The notes: generated from the letters alone by a model not told the origin. A stretch of DNA of 64,000 nucleotides from Aquirufa aurantiipilula (GCF_019923745.1 NZ_JAANOG010000004.1:62001-126000); one strand, 5' to 3'. Shown: positions 50,068-59,389, counted from the first letter of the stretch. Program-made: numbers and translations.

Positions 50068-51474
50068 TTGAAATACATTGCTTTTCTATTCTGTTTATTG
50101 CTTACTTTTTCCTTGGATGCCCAAGTGGATAAAAGAGAGCAATTGGAGCGTCAAAAGAAGGAAAATTTAGCCAAGATTAAAGAATTAAACAGCATCATTT
50201 CTCGTACCTCCAAGAAGAAGAAAGTTTCTTTGGGGAAATTAAACGTTTTGAAAGAGCAGATTGGGGTGCAGAAAAAGCAAATTGGCATTTTGAGTGAAAA
50301 TCAAAAGCTTTTGGCACAAGAAGCGAATAAACTCCGCCAAGAAAGCGACATTCTAGCTGCCAAATTGAAAAAATTAAAGCGGATGTATGCTCAAATGCTA
50401 TTTGAAGCACAAAAGACGTCTACCGTTTATAATAAGTTAAGTTTCTTATTGCTTTCTTCCAACCTGGGGGAATTTACTCGCCGTTTCGACTATTTGCGCC
50501 AATTTACCAGTAACCGAAAAGCCCAAGCCCATAAGATTTTTCAAACTCGTCAGGATTTGATGTCCAAAGAGCAACAAGTGATTTTTAAGAAAACAGAAGA
50601 GAAAAAGGTGTTGGTAGAGAAGGAAAAGGAGAAAAAGAATTTGGAAGTACTCAAAACCAAAGAGGATAAAGTCGTTACTGTCTTAACACAGCAAGAAAAG
50701 AAATTACGCATTGAATTAGAGCGCAAGAAATTGGCAATTCGGAAATTGGATAATTTGATTGCGGGAATTGTGGCTAGAGAAATTCAAAAAAGTCAGGAAA
50801 GAGAAAGACGTCTGCGTTTAGCCCAGCAAGCCAGGAAATTGGAAGTTAACAAACCGTCTTTACCCACTTTGAAGGGAGATGGGACTTTACCAAAATACTC
50901 AGAGAAGTCGAGTAAGGAAGATGCCAAATCTGAGACGAGAGTAGAAACGGCTGAGGACAAAAAAGAGCTAGCCAAGGCCAAGGTGGCAGAGAAAGTTGAA
51001 GTGGCAAAAGCTGAGCCATTAGAAAAGAATATATATTATATGAATGCGGAGGAGGCCAAATTAGCTAGTTCATTTGGAGCTTTGCGCGGCAGAATGCCTT
51101 TCCCTGTACCTTCGGGTTTCATTTCCGATCACTTTGGGGTACATAAACATCCTATCTTAAAAGGTGTGATGATTAATAATAATGGTATCGATATTCAAAC
51201 AGCCCCGGGATCTCCTGTACATTCTGTTTATGAAGGAATCGTTCAGTCAGTGGTGAATATACCAGGTATCAATATGGTCGTAGCTATACAGCATGGAGAC
51301 TATTTCACTGTTTATTCTAAGTTGGATAATGTTTCTGTTTCCACCGGACAACGTGTTCGTACTGGACAGCGAATTGGCAGTGTGGCATCAGATGATGATG
51401 GTACAGCAGAAATCAATTTTCAAGTATGGAAAAATACCATTCGCCAGAATCCTGAGCAATGGTTGAGAAGGTAA
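50068..51474 (+). CDS. EnvC-like murein hydrolase activator with degenerate M23 domain
   Basis: A 468-residue protein from a TTG start at 50068, giving a signal peptide (KYIAFLFCLLLTFSLDAQ) 11 bp after the previous stop. Residues ~20-260 are long coiled coil (heptads rich in Lys, Glu, Gln). A charged linker leads to a C-terminal LytM/M23 domain (about 345-468). Zinc ligands of active M23 peptidases are missing: the first His position reads 'NNNGIDI' and the final His-x-His region reads 'EINFQVW'. This is the pattern of EnvC, which switches on amidases that split septal peptidoglycan. The amidase and FtsEX partners are not in the window. Confidence 0.92.
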   Translation: MKYIAFLFCLLLTFSLDAQVDKREQLERQKKENLAKIKELNSIISRTSKKKKVSLGKLNVLKEQIGVQKKQIGILSENQKLLAQEANKLRQESDILAAKLKKLKRMYAQMLFEAQKTSTVYNKLSFLLLSSNLGEFTRRFDYLRQFTSNRKAQAHKIFQTRQDLMSKEQQVIFKKTEEKKVLVEKEKEKKNLEVLKTKEDKVVTVLTQQEKKLRIELERKKLAIRKLDNLIAGIVAREIQKSQERERRLRLAQQARKLEVNKPSLPTLKGDGTLPKYSEKSSKEDAKSETRVETAEDKKELAKAKVAEKVEVAKAEPLEKNIYYMNAEEAKLASSFGALRGRMPFPVPSGFISDHFGVHKHPILKGVMINNNGIDIQTAPGSPVHSVYEGIVQSVVNIPGINMVVAIQHGDYFTVYSKLDNVSVSTGQRVRTGQRIGSVASDDDGTAEINFQVWKNTIRQNPEQWLRR

Positions 51475-53814
51475 TTAACTGAATTTGTAGGCAACTCTCA
51501 ACTGGATATTACGTCCTTGGTCATCTGTATAATAGCGGAACCTATTTAAGTAATCCCGATACGATTCATTTAGTGCATTGGTAATGCGTATTCCAACATC
51601 CAATTTATTGAATTGATATCCCCAATTGAGTTGCACTAATTGATATCCAGCTGGTGGCTCAACATAGTCAGATCCTGCTTCTACACGGTTTTGTCGTGAT
51701 ACTTGAGTTAAGCCAGCACTGATGTATTGTTTGTTATGGTTGAATTGATATCGGATCAAGTATTCAAAGCGATCAGCTGGAATGTTGACCATGTATTCTT
51801 GGTTTTTGGTATTAAAGGCTCTTACCAAACTAGTTTTATGTTGCAAGGAAATTTTGGGATTGATGTGATAGGATATTTGGCCATCTAATCCATTGAATCG
51901 CGCATTGATTTGTTCATAAGTAAAGCCAGGGAAAATTCCTCGAAGCGTTACCACATACACAGCTTGGCCATCATTCACCATGGGGCGTAAATAAATAAAA
52001 TCTTGAATATGGTTGCTGTATAAACCTAATTCGATGTCCCATTTCTCTAAATTATATTGGGTATTTAGACTTAGGTTGGTTGCGGTTTCCCCTTTTAAAT
52101 TAGGTTGCCCAATTTCATAGGCTGCTGCACCATGGTGAACACCATTAGAAAAAAGTTCATTGGCTCCAGGCGCTCTAAAGGCTCTAGCTAAAATGAAGTG
52201 GCTTTCTAGATTATCAGTCCAGTGGTATTTTAAGCCTGCGCTACCAGATAAGCCTGTAAAGTTCTTTATATCTCGATCAATGATGAAAGAGTAATTTTTG
52301 ATAGGACGGTGGGTTACAATCTGCTTTTGATCTAATCGAAGACCTAATTCCAATTCCCATTTTTCTTTGACCATTCTTTCAATGGCAAATAATCCCAAGT
52401 TATTTTGTTCGTAATTGGGTAAAAGACTGGTAATCAAAGTAGGAGAGTTTACTCGATTACCGGAAGTGATATTGTCTTGAAGGGAGAAGGTTAGACCGAA
52501 TTGCCCTTTCCATAATTGACTAGAATATGCCCCATCCAATAAAAGTTCTCCATTCCAGGTACTTAGTTGAAAGCTTAAAGTATTGATGTTTTTACCAGCA
52601 CGAAGGACATCTAGCTCTAATCGCTCATCCGTTTGATGAGCCAAGGTGAATCGTAATGCGTAGTTTGGTGAAACTTGATAAAAGCTTTTAAACTTTAATA
52701 AATCATGAATGACGTCTTGGTTTGGTCGATCTATATTACGAATAAACTCAGGTGGAGTAAATTGCTCTAATGGTCTAGACAAGGCAATGGATCTTTCTAA
52801 ATCATTCACGTTTCCAATATGAGAACCCAAGAAGATACCCAAAACAGTATGGAATCTACTATAGAATAGATCGGCTCCAAACTGCCGTGATTTATAGCCT
52901 ATTTGACCAGAAAAATTTTGCTCTTGTACACCAGTATTGGCCAAATAATAATTAGCCGAATGAATGTTTCCTCCATTTTTGATGGTTCCTTGTACACGCC
53001 AACCCCATCCTTTGGCTCCAACGAAACCACCCTCTAGACTTCCAGAACCAACCCATTGGCGGCCATTGGTGAAGTAAATACTTTGCAGCTCACCTTTTAT
53101 GCCACTGGTATCTGGGAGTGCGTTAGGTTCTAACATAACAATACCACCTATAGCATCTCCGCCATACCTTAAACCAGCAGGTCCTTTTATCACTTGAATA
53201 TTTTTGCTGACAAATGGATCAACCTCAGGAGCATGTTCACTACCCCAATTTTGACCTTCTTGGCGTACACCTTGATTGAGGATGATCACCCGACTGGAGT
53301 GCATTCCGTGAATGACAGGCTTAGAAATGGTGCTACCTGTTTGCAGGCTTTGCACACCTGATATGCCCTTAAGCATTTCTCCCAAATTAAGACCATCTCT
53401 TTCTTTTCTTTCCTCTGAACTCAAGGATCCGCGCATTTGAGCGCTAGTTTCATTTCTTTTGCCACTGACCACCACCTCTTGCAAATGTTCATCATGCGTA
53501 TGAAGTGCAATATTTTCCTCATGTTGATCAGTCAGATTAACTTTGATTTCTACTGGATCATAGCTACTCATCTCACAAACCAAAGTATAGGAACCTGGAC
53601 AGATTTTCTTAATGGAGAAAAAACCTAAGGAATCGGTTTGAACAGCGAAATTGGTGCCTTTCAAATAGACATAAGCACCTTTTATTTTTTCACGATTTTC
53701 GATGGAGGATACTTTTCCTTGAAGTGTGCAAAAACAGTTTTTCTGCGAATAAGATTCGTGAAAAAGCAGAAGCAAGAAGAAAAATAATACTAGTGATTTT
53801 AATTTCATGCGCAT
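51475..53814 (-). CDS. TonB-dependent receptor with CarboxypepD-like extension, metal type
   Basis: A 779-residue outer membrane receptor. After the signal peptide comes a CarboxypepD-regulatory-like domain (residues ~28-115: 'GKVSSIENREKIKGAYVYLKG', 'LGFFSIKKICPGSYTL'), then 'HTHDEHLQEVVVSGKR', a plug ('LGEMLKGISGVQSLQTG', 'GGDAIGGIVMLEPN') and a 22-strand barrel ending 'IQLRVAYKFS'. Plug segments 'HGMHSSRVIILNQGVRQEGQNWGSEHAPEVDPF' positions resemble ZnuD-type zinc receptors, and the His-rich stretch is in keeping with metal uptake, perhaps zinc or copper. No SusD-like gene follows, so it is not a typical polysaccharide receptor. It abuts the EnvC gene tail-to-tail with no gap. Confidence 0.9.
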   Translation of the reverse strand: MRMKLKSLVLFFFLLLLFHESYSQKNCFCTLQGKVSSIENREKIKGAYVYLKGTNFAVQTDSLGFFSIKKICPGSYTLVCEMSSYDPVEIKVNLTDQHEENIALHTHDEHLQEVVVSGKRNETSAQMRGSLSSEERKERDGLNLGEMLKGISGVQSLQTGSTISKPVIHGMHSSRVIILNQGVRQEGQNWGSEHAPEVDPFVSKNIQVIKGPAGLRYGGDAIGGIVMLEPNALPDTSGIKGELQSIYFTNGRQWVGSGSLEGGFVGAKGWGWRVQGTIKNGGNIHSANYYLANTGVQEQNFSGQIGYKSRQFGADLFYSRFHTVLGIFLGSHIGNVNDLERSIALSRPLEQFTPPEFIRNIDRPNQDVIHDLLKFKSFYQVSPNYALRFTLAHQTDERLELDVLRAGKNINTLSFQLSTWNGELLLDGAYSSQLWKGQFGLTFSLQDNITSGNRVNSPTLITSLLPNYEQNNLGLFAIERMVKEKWELELGLRLDQKQIVTHRPIKNYSFIIDRDIKNFTGLSGSAGLKYHWTDNLESHFILARAFRAPGANELFSNGVHHGAAAYEIGQPNLKGETATNLSLNTQYNLEKWDIELGLYSNHIQDFIYLRPMVNDGQAVYVVTLRGIFPGFTYEQINARFNGLDGQISYHINPKISLQHKTSLVRAFNTKNQEYMVNIPADRFEYLIRYQFNHNKQYISAGLTQVSRQNRVEAGSDYVEPPAGYQLVQLNWGYQFNKLDVGIRITNALNESYRDYLNRFRYYTDDQGRNIQLRVAYKFS

Positions 53815-53950
53815 ACCATCTTTTTCAGATGGGGATTTAAATATACACTCATTTTATTTTTTAGCCCAATTGCATAGGTAGATAACCGATGATTGAGCTT
53901 TTTGGGACGACCATTTAGAGGGTTACAGCGATAATTTTTTTTAATAATAA

Positions 53951-53994
53951 TTTGTTTTGTTTAATCTTTTTATAAATTTGTTAAACAAAACAAA
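53951..53994 (+). promoter_or_regulatory. Promoter bracketed by a 14-bp inverted repeat upstream of the ECF sigma gene
   Basis: Arms TTTGTTTTGTTTAA (53951-53964) and TTAAACAAAACAAA (53981-53994) are a perfect inverted repeat around a 16-bp spacer. The spacer contains the -7 element TAAATTTG (53973-53980); TTTG at 53951-53954 forms the -33 with an 18-bp gap. Transcription would begin within the right arm. A protein bound to both arms would cover the promoter, so this is a likely repressor operator. Confidence 0.7.
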
Positions 53995-54004
53995 CACAAC
54001 GTTT

Positions 54005-54508
54005 ATGACAGCTCTTGAATTTACGTATCAGGTTGGAAGCTTTTCTAAGTTTTTGAAACCCTTTGCATTACGTTTAACAAAAGATCTGGATGATGCCAAC
54101 GACTTGGTTCAAGATACCTTGGTGAAGGCTTATTCCAACCGTGAAAAGTATGCAGAAGGTACCAATCTAAAAGCTTGGTTGTTTACCATCATGAAAAACA
54201 CATTCATTACCCAGTACCAGCGCATGGTACGTCGAAATACCTTTATTGATACCACTGAGAATTTACACTTCATCAACTCACAAGAATCTTTGCAAACCAA
54301 CGGAGCTTTGTCCGAGTTTGTGCGCGAAGATTTAGAAAAAGCTTTAAACCAAACGGATGAGATGTATCGATTGCCATTTTTAATGTATTTCAGAGGTTTT
54401 AAATACCATGAAATCTCGGAAGAATTGGACTTGCCTATTGGCACAGTAAAAAATCGAATTCATATTGCTCGTAAGGAATTAAAGAAAAAATTGCACATGT
54501 ACGCTTAA
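54005..54508 (+). CDS. ECF sigma factor of the carotenoid locus
   Basis: Encodes 167 residues from the ATG at 54005; the open frame starts 16 codons earlier, but the promoter lies in that part. Sigma region 2 is residues ~15-85 ('LTKDLDDANDLVQDTLVKAYSNR', 'NLKAWLFTIMKNTFITQYQRM') and region 4 is ~110-165 ('LPFLMYFRGFKYHEISEELDLPIGTVKNRIHIARKELK'). No anti-sigma gene is adjacent. It precedes crtI and crtB on the same strand, though a terminator-like hairpin lies between it and crtI. In many pigmented Bacteroidota a sigma factor of this type accompanies carotenoid genes, so it probably drives them, perhaps under light or oxidative stress; this is inference. Confidence 0.92.
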   Translation: MTALEFTYQVGSFSKFLKPFALRLTKDLDDANDLVQDTLVKAYSNREKYAEGTNLKAWLFTIMKNTFITQYQRMVRRNTFIDTTENLHFINSQESLQTNGALSEFVREDLEKALNQTDEMYRLPFLMYFRGFKYHEISEELDLPIGTVKNRIHIARKELKKKLHMYA

Positions 54509-54552
54509 AATTTCAGAATTGATTAGTTTTTTGGTTAACAGAAGAAACAAGC

Positions 54553-54585
54553 AAAAAGTCAGATTTTATCTGGCTTTTTCTTTTA
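54553..54585 (+). terminator. Intrinsic terminator between the ECF sigma gene and crtI
   Basis: Stem AAAAAGTCAGAT (54553-54564) and ATCTGGCTTTTT (54568-54579) with one G-T pair, loop TTT, T-rich to 54584. It implies that crtI-crtB have their own promoter rather than reading through. Confidence 0.8.
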
Positions 54586-54613
54586 GGCATCACAGGTCTT
54601 TTCAAAAGATGGT

Positions 54614-54621
54614 TATATTTG
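54614..54621 (+). promoter_or_regulatory. -7 promoter element for crtI-crtB
   Basis: TATATTTG, a perfect TAnnTTTG, 25 bp before the crtI ATG. It runs into TTTGTTTAGG, which resembles a half-site of the upstream sigma gene operator (TTTGTTTAA). No -33 TTTG is visible, so activation or a different sigma factor is possible. Confidence 0.5.
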
Positions 54622-54645
54622 TTTAGGTTCGATTAATTGGATAGG

Positions 54646-56121
54646 ATGAAAAAGAAAAAGGTAATTGTAATTGGTGCAGGTTTTTCAGGAATTTCAGCGG
54701 CTACCGCTCTAGCTGACCGTGGATATGAAGTGGAGGTATTGGAAAAGAATGCAGAACCTGGGGGACGTGCCCGTGTTTTTAGGGAAGCTGGATTTGTTTT
54801 TGATATGGGTCCAAGCTGGTATTGGATGCCAGATATTTTTGAAACATATTTTGGAAAATTTGGCAAAAAACCTTCCGATTACTATGAGTTGAAACGATTA
54901 GACCCATCCTATTCTGTTATTTTATCAGACTCTGAGGTAATTGATATTCCAGCAGATTTGGATGGAATTAAGGCCTTGTTTGAATCATATGAAGAAGGAG
55001 CTTCCAGCCAATTGGACAAGTTTTTAAATCAAGCAGCCTATAAATATCGAGTGGGAATTCAGGATTTTGTTTGGCGTCCATCCGTTAAAATCACCGAGTT
55101 TCTAAGTGCAAAACTACTAGTTGATGCCATCCGCATGGATGTCTTTTCTTCATTTTACAAGCATATTCGTAAGTTTTTTAAGTCGAGCACCCTTTTAAAA
55201 TTGATGGAATTCCCCATCCTATTTTTAGGAGCCATATCGCAAAATACACCAGCGATGTATAGTCTGATGAATTTTGCCGAAATAACCATGGGAACTTGGT
55301 ATCCCATGGGAGGTATGCACCAAATTGTAAATGGAATGGTGGCTTTGGCAGAGGAAAAGAAAGTGAAATTTACTTATAACGCGGAAGTGAAGGGCTTTGA
55401 AATTGTTAACAAACATGTTCGGGCGGTAAAAACAGCGAAAGGTTTAATTGAGGCAGATATGGTGGTAGCTAGTGCAGATTACCATTGGATAGAACAATTG
55501 TTGGGGGAGGATTTTAGAAATTATTCCGAGGAGTATTGGGATAAACGTGTTATGGCTCCTTCGTCTTTGTTGTTTTATTTAGGTATTTCCAAACGTCTAC
55601 CCAAACTAAAACATCATAATTTATTTTTTGATCGCGACTTTTCTGTGCATTCACATGAGATTTACACGGATCCATCCTGGCCATCAGATCCTTTATTTTA
55701 TGCCAGCGCTCCTTCTATTACAGATCCATCAGTAGCGCCAGAAGGTTGTGAAAATATCTTTTTGTTGATTCCTGTTGCCCCTGATTTAGAGGATACAGAA
55801 GTATATAGAGAAAAGTATTTCCTTCAATTAATGGACCGTCTGGAAGCTTATTGTGGCGAAAATATTCGGGATTTTATTGTGTATAAACGCTCTTATGCTC
55901 ACCAAGATTTTATGTCTGATTATCATGCCTTTAAGGGAAATGCTTATGGTTTGGCCAATACCTTAATGCAAACAGCTATATTAAAACCTAGTTTGAAAAA
56001 TAAAAAATTGGATAATCTCTACTATACAGGTCAGTTGACCGTACCTGGACCAGGCGTTCCTCCTTCCTTAATTTCTGGTTTAGTGGTTGCTAATGAAGTA
56101 GATAAATCCCTAAGAAAATAG
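54646..56121 (+). CDS. crtI: Phytoene desaturase
   Basis: A 491-residue flavoprotein; ATG at 54646 is preferred over an in-frame TTG three codons earlier. The FAD-binding motif is 'VIVIGAGFSGISAATALADRGYEVEVLEK', followed by 'GGRARVFREAGFVFDMGPSWY'. The C-terminal 'NLYYTGQLTVPGPGVPPSLISG' is the CrtI-family signature. It introduces double bonds into phytoene toward lycopene, using FAD. It is one base from crtB and follows the ECF sigma gene, giving the core of a carotenoid locus. Downstream cyclase, hydroxylase or ketolase genes are not present, so the final pigment cannot be deduced. Confidence 0.95.
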   Translation: MKKKKVIVIGAGFSGISAATALADRGYEVEVLEKNAEPGGRARVFREAGFVFDMGPSWYWMPDIFETYFGKFGKKPSDYYELKRLDPSYSVILSDSEVIDIPADLDGIKALFESYEEGASSQLDKFLNQAAYKYRVGIQDFVWRPSVKITEFLSAKLLVDAIRMDVFSSFYKHIRKFFKSSTLLKLMEFPILFLGAISQNTPAMYSLMNFAEITMGTWYPMGGMHQIVNGMVALAEEKKVKFTYNAEVKGFEIVNKHVRAVKTAKGLIEADMVVASADYHWIEQLLGEDFRNYSEEYWDKRVMAPSSLLFYLGISKRLPKLKHHNLFFDRDFSVHSHEIYTDPSWPSDPLFYASAPSITDPSVAPEGCENIFLLIPVAPDLEDTEVYREKYFLQLMDRLEAYCGENIRDFIVYKRSYAHQDFMSDYHAFKGNAYGLANTLMQTAILKPSLKNKKLDNLYYTGQLTVPGPGVPPSLISGLVVANEVDKSLRK

Positions 56122-56122
56122 C

Positions 56123-56953
56123 ATGACCCAGATAGATTTATATCAGCGTGTTTCTTTGGCTTGTTCCAAATTGTTAACTAATGCCTATTCCACTTCCTTT
56201 TCATCAGGAATTAAGACCTTATCTAGTCGCTTTCATGATCCTGTTTATGCGATTTATGGATTTGTTCGATTGGCAGATGAAATTGTAGATACCTTTCATA
56301 ATCACAATAAAAAAGTCTTATTTGAGCGATTTAAACAGGACACTTATTGGGCTTTAGAAGAAAAAATAAGTTTGAATCCAATTTTGGAATCCTTTCAACG
56401 AGTTTATCATGAATACGGTATGGAGCAAGAATTAGTGGATGCATTTTTGTATTCCATGGAACTTGACCTATTTGAAACTCAATATGATGAAGCAGGATAT
56501 AAACGATACATTTACGGATCGGCTGAGGTGGTAGGTTTAATGTGTTTACATGTTTTTTGTCAAGGAGATAAATCCCAATACTCCACCTTAAAATCAGATG
56601 CATGTGCCTTGGGTTCAGCATTTCAGAAAATCAATTTTTTGCGTGATATCAAATCAGATTTTGAAGAGAGGGGAAGGGTGTATTTTCCGCATATCGACTA
56701 TCTGACTATGACGGAAAAGGATAAAAAGGAAATAGAAGCGGATATACAATTGGATTTTGATGCAGGATTGCGTGGAATCAATCGATTGCCAGAGGAAGCT
56801 AAAAAGGGTGTACTTTTAGCCTATTTGTATTATACCCAGTTATTTGAGAAAATAAAGAAGGCACCTCTAGAGCTAATCAAAGAAGAGCGTGTCCGTGTAC
56901 CTGATATTCAAAAGTTATGGATATTTATCAAAATGAAGTTTGGTATAGAGTAA
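56123..56953 (+). CDS. crtB: Phytoene synthase (squalene/phytoene synthase family)
   Basis: A 276-residue prenyl synthase that joins two geranylgeranyl diphosphates to phytoene. The two aspartate-rich motifs are Asp52-Glu-Ile-Val-Asp56 ('RLADEIVDTF') and Asp175-x3-Asp179 ('INFLRDIKSDFEERGRVYFP'), which bind Mg and diphosphate. 'SFSSGIKTLSSRFHDPVYAIYGFVR' is the family's opening pattern. One base separates it from crtI, so they are translated from one message. A strong bidirectional terminator ends the unit. Confidence 0.95.
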   Translation: MTQIDLYQRVSLACSKLLTNAYSTSFSSGIKTLSSRFHDPVYAIYGFVRLADEIVDTFHNHNKKVLFERFKQDTYWALEEKISLNPILESFQRVYHEYGMEQELVDAFLYSMELDLFETQYDEAGYKRYIYGSAEVVGLMCLHVFCQGDKSQYSTLKSDACALGSAFQKINFLRDIKSDFEERGRVYFPHIDYLTMTEKDKKEIEADIQLDFDAGLRGINRLPEEAKKGVLLAYLYYTQLFEKIKKAPLELIKEERVRVPDIQKLWIFIKMKFGIE

Positions 56954-56977
56954 TACTGGATTAGAGAATTGCTTATT

Positions 56978-57015
56978 AACAAAAATGTCAACCCCTAGAG
57001 GTTGACATTTTTGTT
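56978..57015. terminator. Bidirectional terminator between crtB and the M1 peptidase gene
   Basis: Sixteen-bp perfect arms AACAAAAATGTCAACC (56978-56993) and GGTTGACATTTTTGTT (57000-57015), loop CCTAGA. The A/T-rich ends give T-runs in both directions, suiting two convergent genes. Confidence 0.88.
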
Positions 57016-57031
57016 GTTCCCAAAGGGGAAA

Positions 57032-59389
57032 TTAGTTTTTAGAACCTGTAACTGCTCCAGCCGCCTTTTTAGCATTTTGTGCTTCTTGCATTGGGTTGGC
57101 TTGTCCAGCACCATAGTTTCTAGGTTGTGCTTTAAATAATTGAACTCGCGTAGGTTGAACCGGTTCACGTGGGAATGAATTGTCGTCCGTATCAATATCT
57201 GCAATTTCATAATAAGGATCTAAGGTCCATTTAGCCACTTTCTTGCTTGTTGGGATAATCTTTTTCGCTTGAACATCATTCAAACGCCAGATTTCTGCAG
57301 GGAAACGCATTACTTCTTCGCTTCCATCTTCAAAAGTCAATTTAACAATTACTGGCATGGGTAAACCACCTTTATTTTTAAAATTAACCACATAGAAATT
57401 CTTTCCTTCAGCTACCAATTTGCGCTCTTCATCGGATAAAGATGATAGGTAATCTTGGTATTTTTTCTTCTCTGCATCCGAAGTCGCAAAACGATCATAG
57501 CTATTGTAGAAGTCCTTCATGTCAGGTTCTTTCTCCACAACTGTTTCTTTGATATCTGTTTTATTGCGGATATTCGAAATAGTCTCTCTTTTAGCTGTAA
57601 AATCTGCCTTGTCTTTTGCTTTTTTGGCAATAGGATCTTGGTTATCAATGCCATACCAATCCACTGTTTCAATCGACTGATTAACTGGCTCCGTTCCGTA
57701 GAACCATCCTCTCCAGAACCAATCCAAATCCACTCCAGAAGCATCTTCTAAGGTACGGAAGAAATCGGCAGGGTAAGGTTGCTTGAATGCCCAGCGACGA
57801 GCATATTCTTTGAAGGCATAATCAAATAATTCACGACCCATCACCGTCTCGCGCAGAATATTTAAAGCCGCGGCTGGTTTAGCATAGGCATTGTTTCCAA
57901 AGTCCATGATGTTTTCAGAATTAGCCATCACTGGAACTTGATTCTTTGAATCCAAACGCATGTAAGGGACAATACTTTGAGCTTCACCACGTCTGGCTGG
58001 GAAATTACGATCCCATTCTTGCTCCGCTAAATATTGGCAGAACGTATTTAAACCTTCATCCATCCATGACCACTGTCTTTCATCTGAATTGATGATCATT
58101 GGGAAGAAATTGTGTCCAACTTCATGAATAATAACCCCGATCATACCATTCTTAACATTTTCTGAATAGGTACCATCAGCTTCCGGACGACCACCATTGA
58201 AAGAAATCATAGGATATTCCATGCCACCACCTAGGGTAGCATGACAAGAAATAGCTACTGGATATGGATAGGCAACTGTTCTTTTAGAATAAGAACGTAA
58301 GGTATGCGCTACAACCATGGTGGAATATTTTCCCCAAAGTGGATTACCTTCTTTCGAATAATAGGACATTGCCCACACTTTTTTACCTTCTACGTCCACT
58401 TGCATTGCATCCCAAATGAATTTACGGGAAGCCGTAAAGGCAAAGTCACGTACATTGTCTGCCTTGTAAATCCAGGTTTTTTTCCCAGAAGGTTTTCCTT
58501 TTTCAGCTGCTTCAGCTTCTTCTTGATTGACGATTTCAACCGGGCGAGTGGCCGTTTTAGCTTTATCCCAACGTTTTAATTGGTTGGCGGTCATTACTTG
58601 GTTGGGATTCAACAATTCTCCACCTGCACCCACAACCATATCATTGGGTGCTGTGATAGCTACTTTATAGTTTCCAAAGTTCAAAGTAAATTCCCCTTGA
58701 CCCAAAAACTGCTTGTGCTGCCAGCCATATACGTCGTTGTACACCGCCATTCTTGGGAACCAATGCGCAATGAAATAATTGGCATTGCCATCTTTAGCAA
58801 AAAACTCATATCCTGATCGACCGTAGTATTCTGTGATTAAATAATTCCAGTCAATAGCAAAGCTTACACTTGCCCCTGATTTTACGGGTGTAGGCAAGTC
58901 GATACGCATCATAGTTTGATTAATGGTGTAGCGTAAAGCATTTCCTTTGATGTCCTTTACTGCTGTGATTTTATATCCATAACTTTTTGGATCTGTTAGT
59001 TCTTTAAATGCAGAGGCTGATATACCATTTTTGATATCACCCGTTTTGGTGGTGCTCCCAGCTGCGCCTTTTTCAAAAAGGTTTTGATCTAGCTGCAACC
59101 ATAAATAAGGTAATTCATCAGGCGAATTGTTGAAATATGTAATGGTCTCAGAACCAGTGATTTTTCTATTGATATCGTCTAATTCGACTTTGATGTCGTA
59201 ATCTGCGCGTTGTTGCCAGTAATCTTTACCGGGTGAGCCACTTGCAGTACGGTAACTGTTGGGTGTAGGCAGAATGGATTCTAATTGTTCGAATCGATTG
59301 TTAGCATTGTAAGTTCCAGCTGCTGATTGGCCAAAAACAGGACTAGCAAAAAGTCCTAATAATAGGAAGAGGAATAGTTTTTTTGTCAT
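57032..59389 (-). CDS. Secreted M1-family metallopeptidase
   Basis: Encodes 785 residues from the ATG at 59389, giving a signal peptide (LFLFLLLGLFASPVFGQ); the longer frame starts with a charged stretch unlike a signal. The N-terminal domain is a beta saddle. The zinc site is His422-Glu-Val-Gly-His426 with Glu445 18 residues later (HEVGHNFF and WMDEGLN), and the substrate loop is 'GGMEYPMI', a variant of GAMEN. M1 enzymes are aminopeptidases. The C-terminal ~150 residues are Lys- and Asp-rich and do not match a standard ERAP-type domain. Large periplasmic M1-like proteins are common in this phylum. It stands alone between two terminated units. Confidence 0.92.
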   Translation of the reverse strand: MTKKLFLFLLLGLFASPVFGQSAAGTYNANNRFEQLESILPTPNSYRTASGSPGKDYWQQRADYDIKVELDDINRKITGSETITYFNNSPDELPYLWLQLDQNLFEKGAAGSTTKTGDIKNGISASAFKELTDPKSYGYKITAVKDIKGNALRYTINQTMMRIDLPTPVKSGASVSFAIDWNYLITEYYGRSGYEFFAKDGNANYFIAHWFPRMAVYNDVYGWQHKQFLGQGEFTLNFGNYKVAITAPNDMVVGAGGELLNPNQVMTANQLKRWDKAKTATRPVEIVNQEEAEAAEKGKPSGKKTWIYKADNVRDFAFTASRKFIWDAMQVDVEGKKVWAMSYYSKEGNPLWGKYSTMVVAHTLRSYSKRTVAYPYPVAISCHATLGGGMEYPMISFNGGRPEADGTYSENVKNGMIGVIIHEVGHNFFPMIINSDERQWSWMDEGLNTFCQYLAEQEWDRNFPARRGEAQSIVPYMRLDSKNQVPVMANSENIMDFGNNAYAKPAAALNILRETVMGRELFDYAFKEYARRWAFKQPYPADFFRTLEDASGVDLDWFWRGWFYGTEPVNQSIETVDWYGIDNQDPIAKKAKDKADFTAKRETISNIRNKTDIKETVVEKEPDMKDFYNSYDRFATSDAEKKKYQDYLSSLSDEERKLVAEGKNFYVVNFKNKGGLPMPVIVKLTFEDGSEEVMRFPAEIWRLNDVQAKKIIPTSKKVAKWTLDPYYEIADIDTDDNSFPREPVQPTRVQLFKAQPRNYGAGQANPMQEAQNAKKAAGAVTGSKN

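Noticed and set aside
53816-53832. Leader hairpin CCATC/GATGG before the TonB receptor
   Set aside because: Five-bp stem only, not enough to propose a riboswitch.
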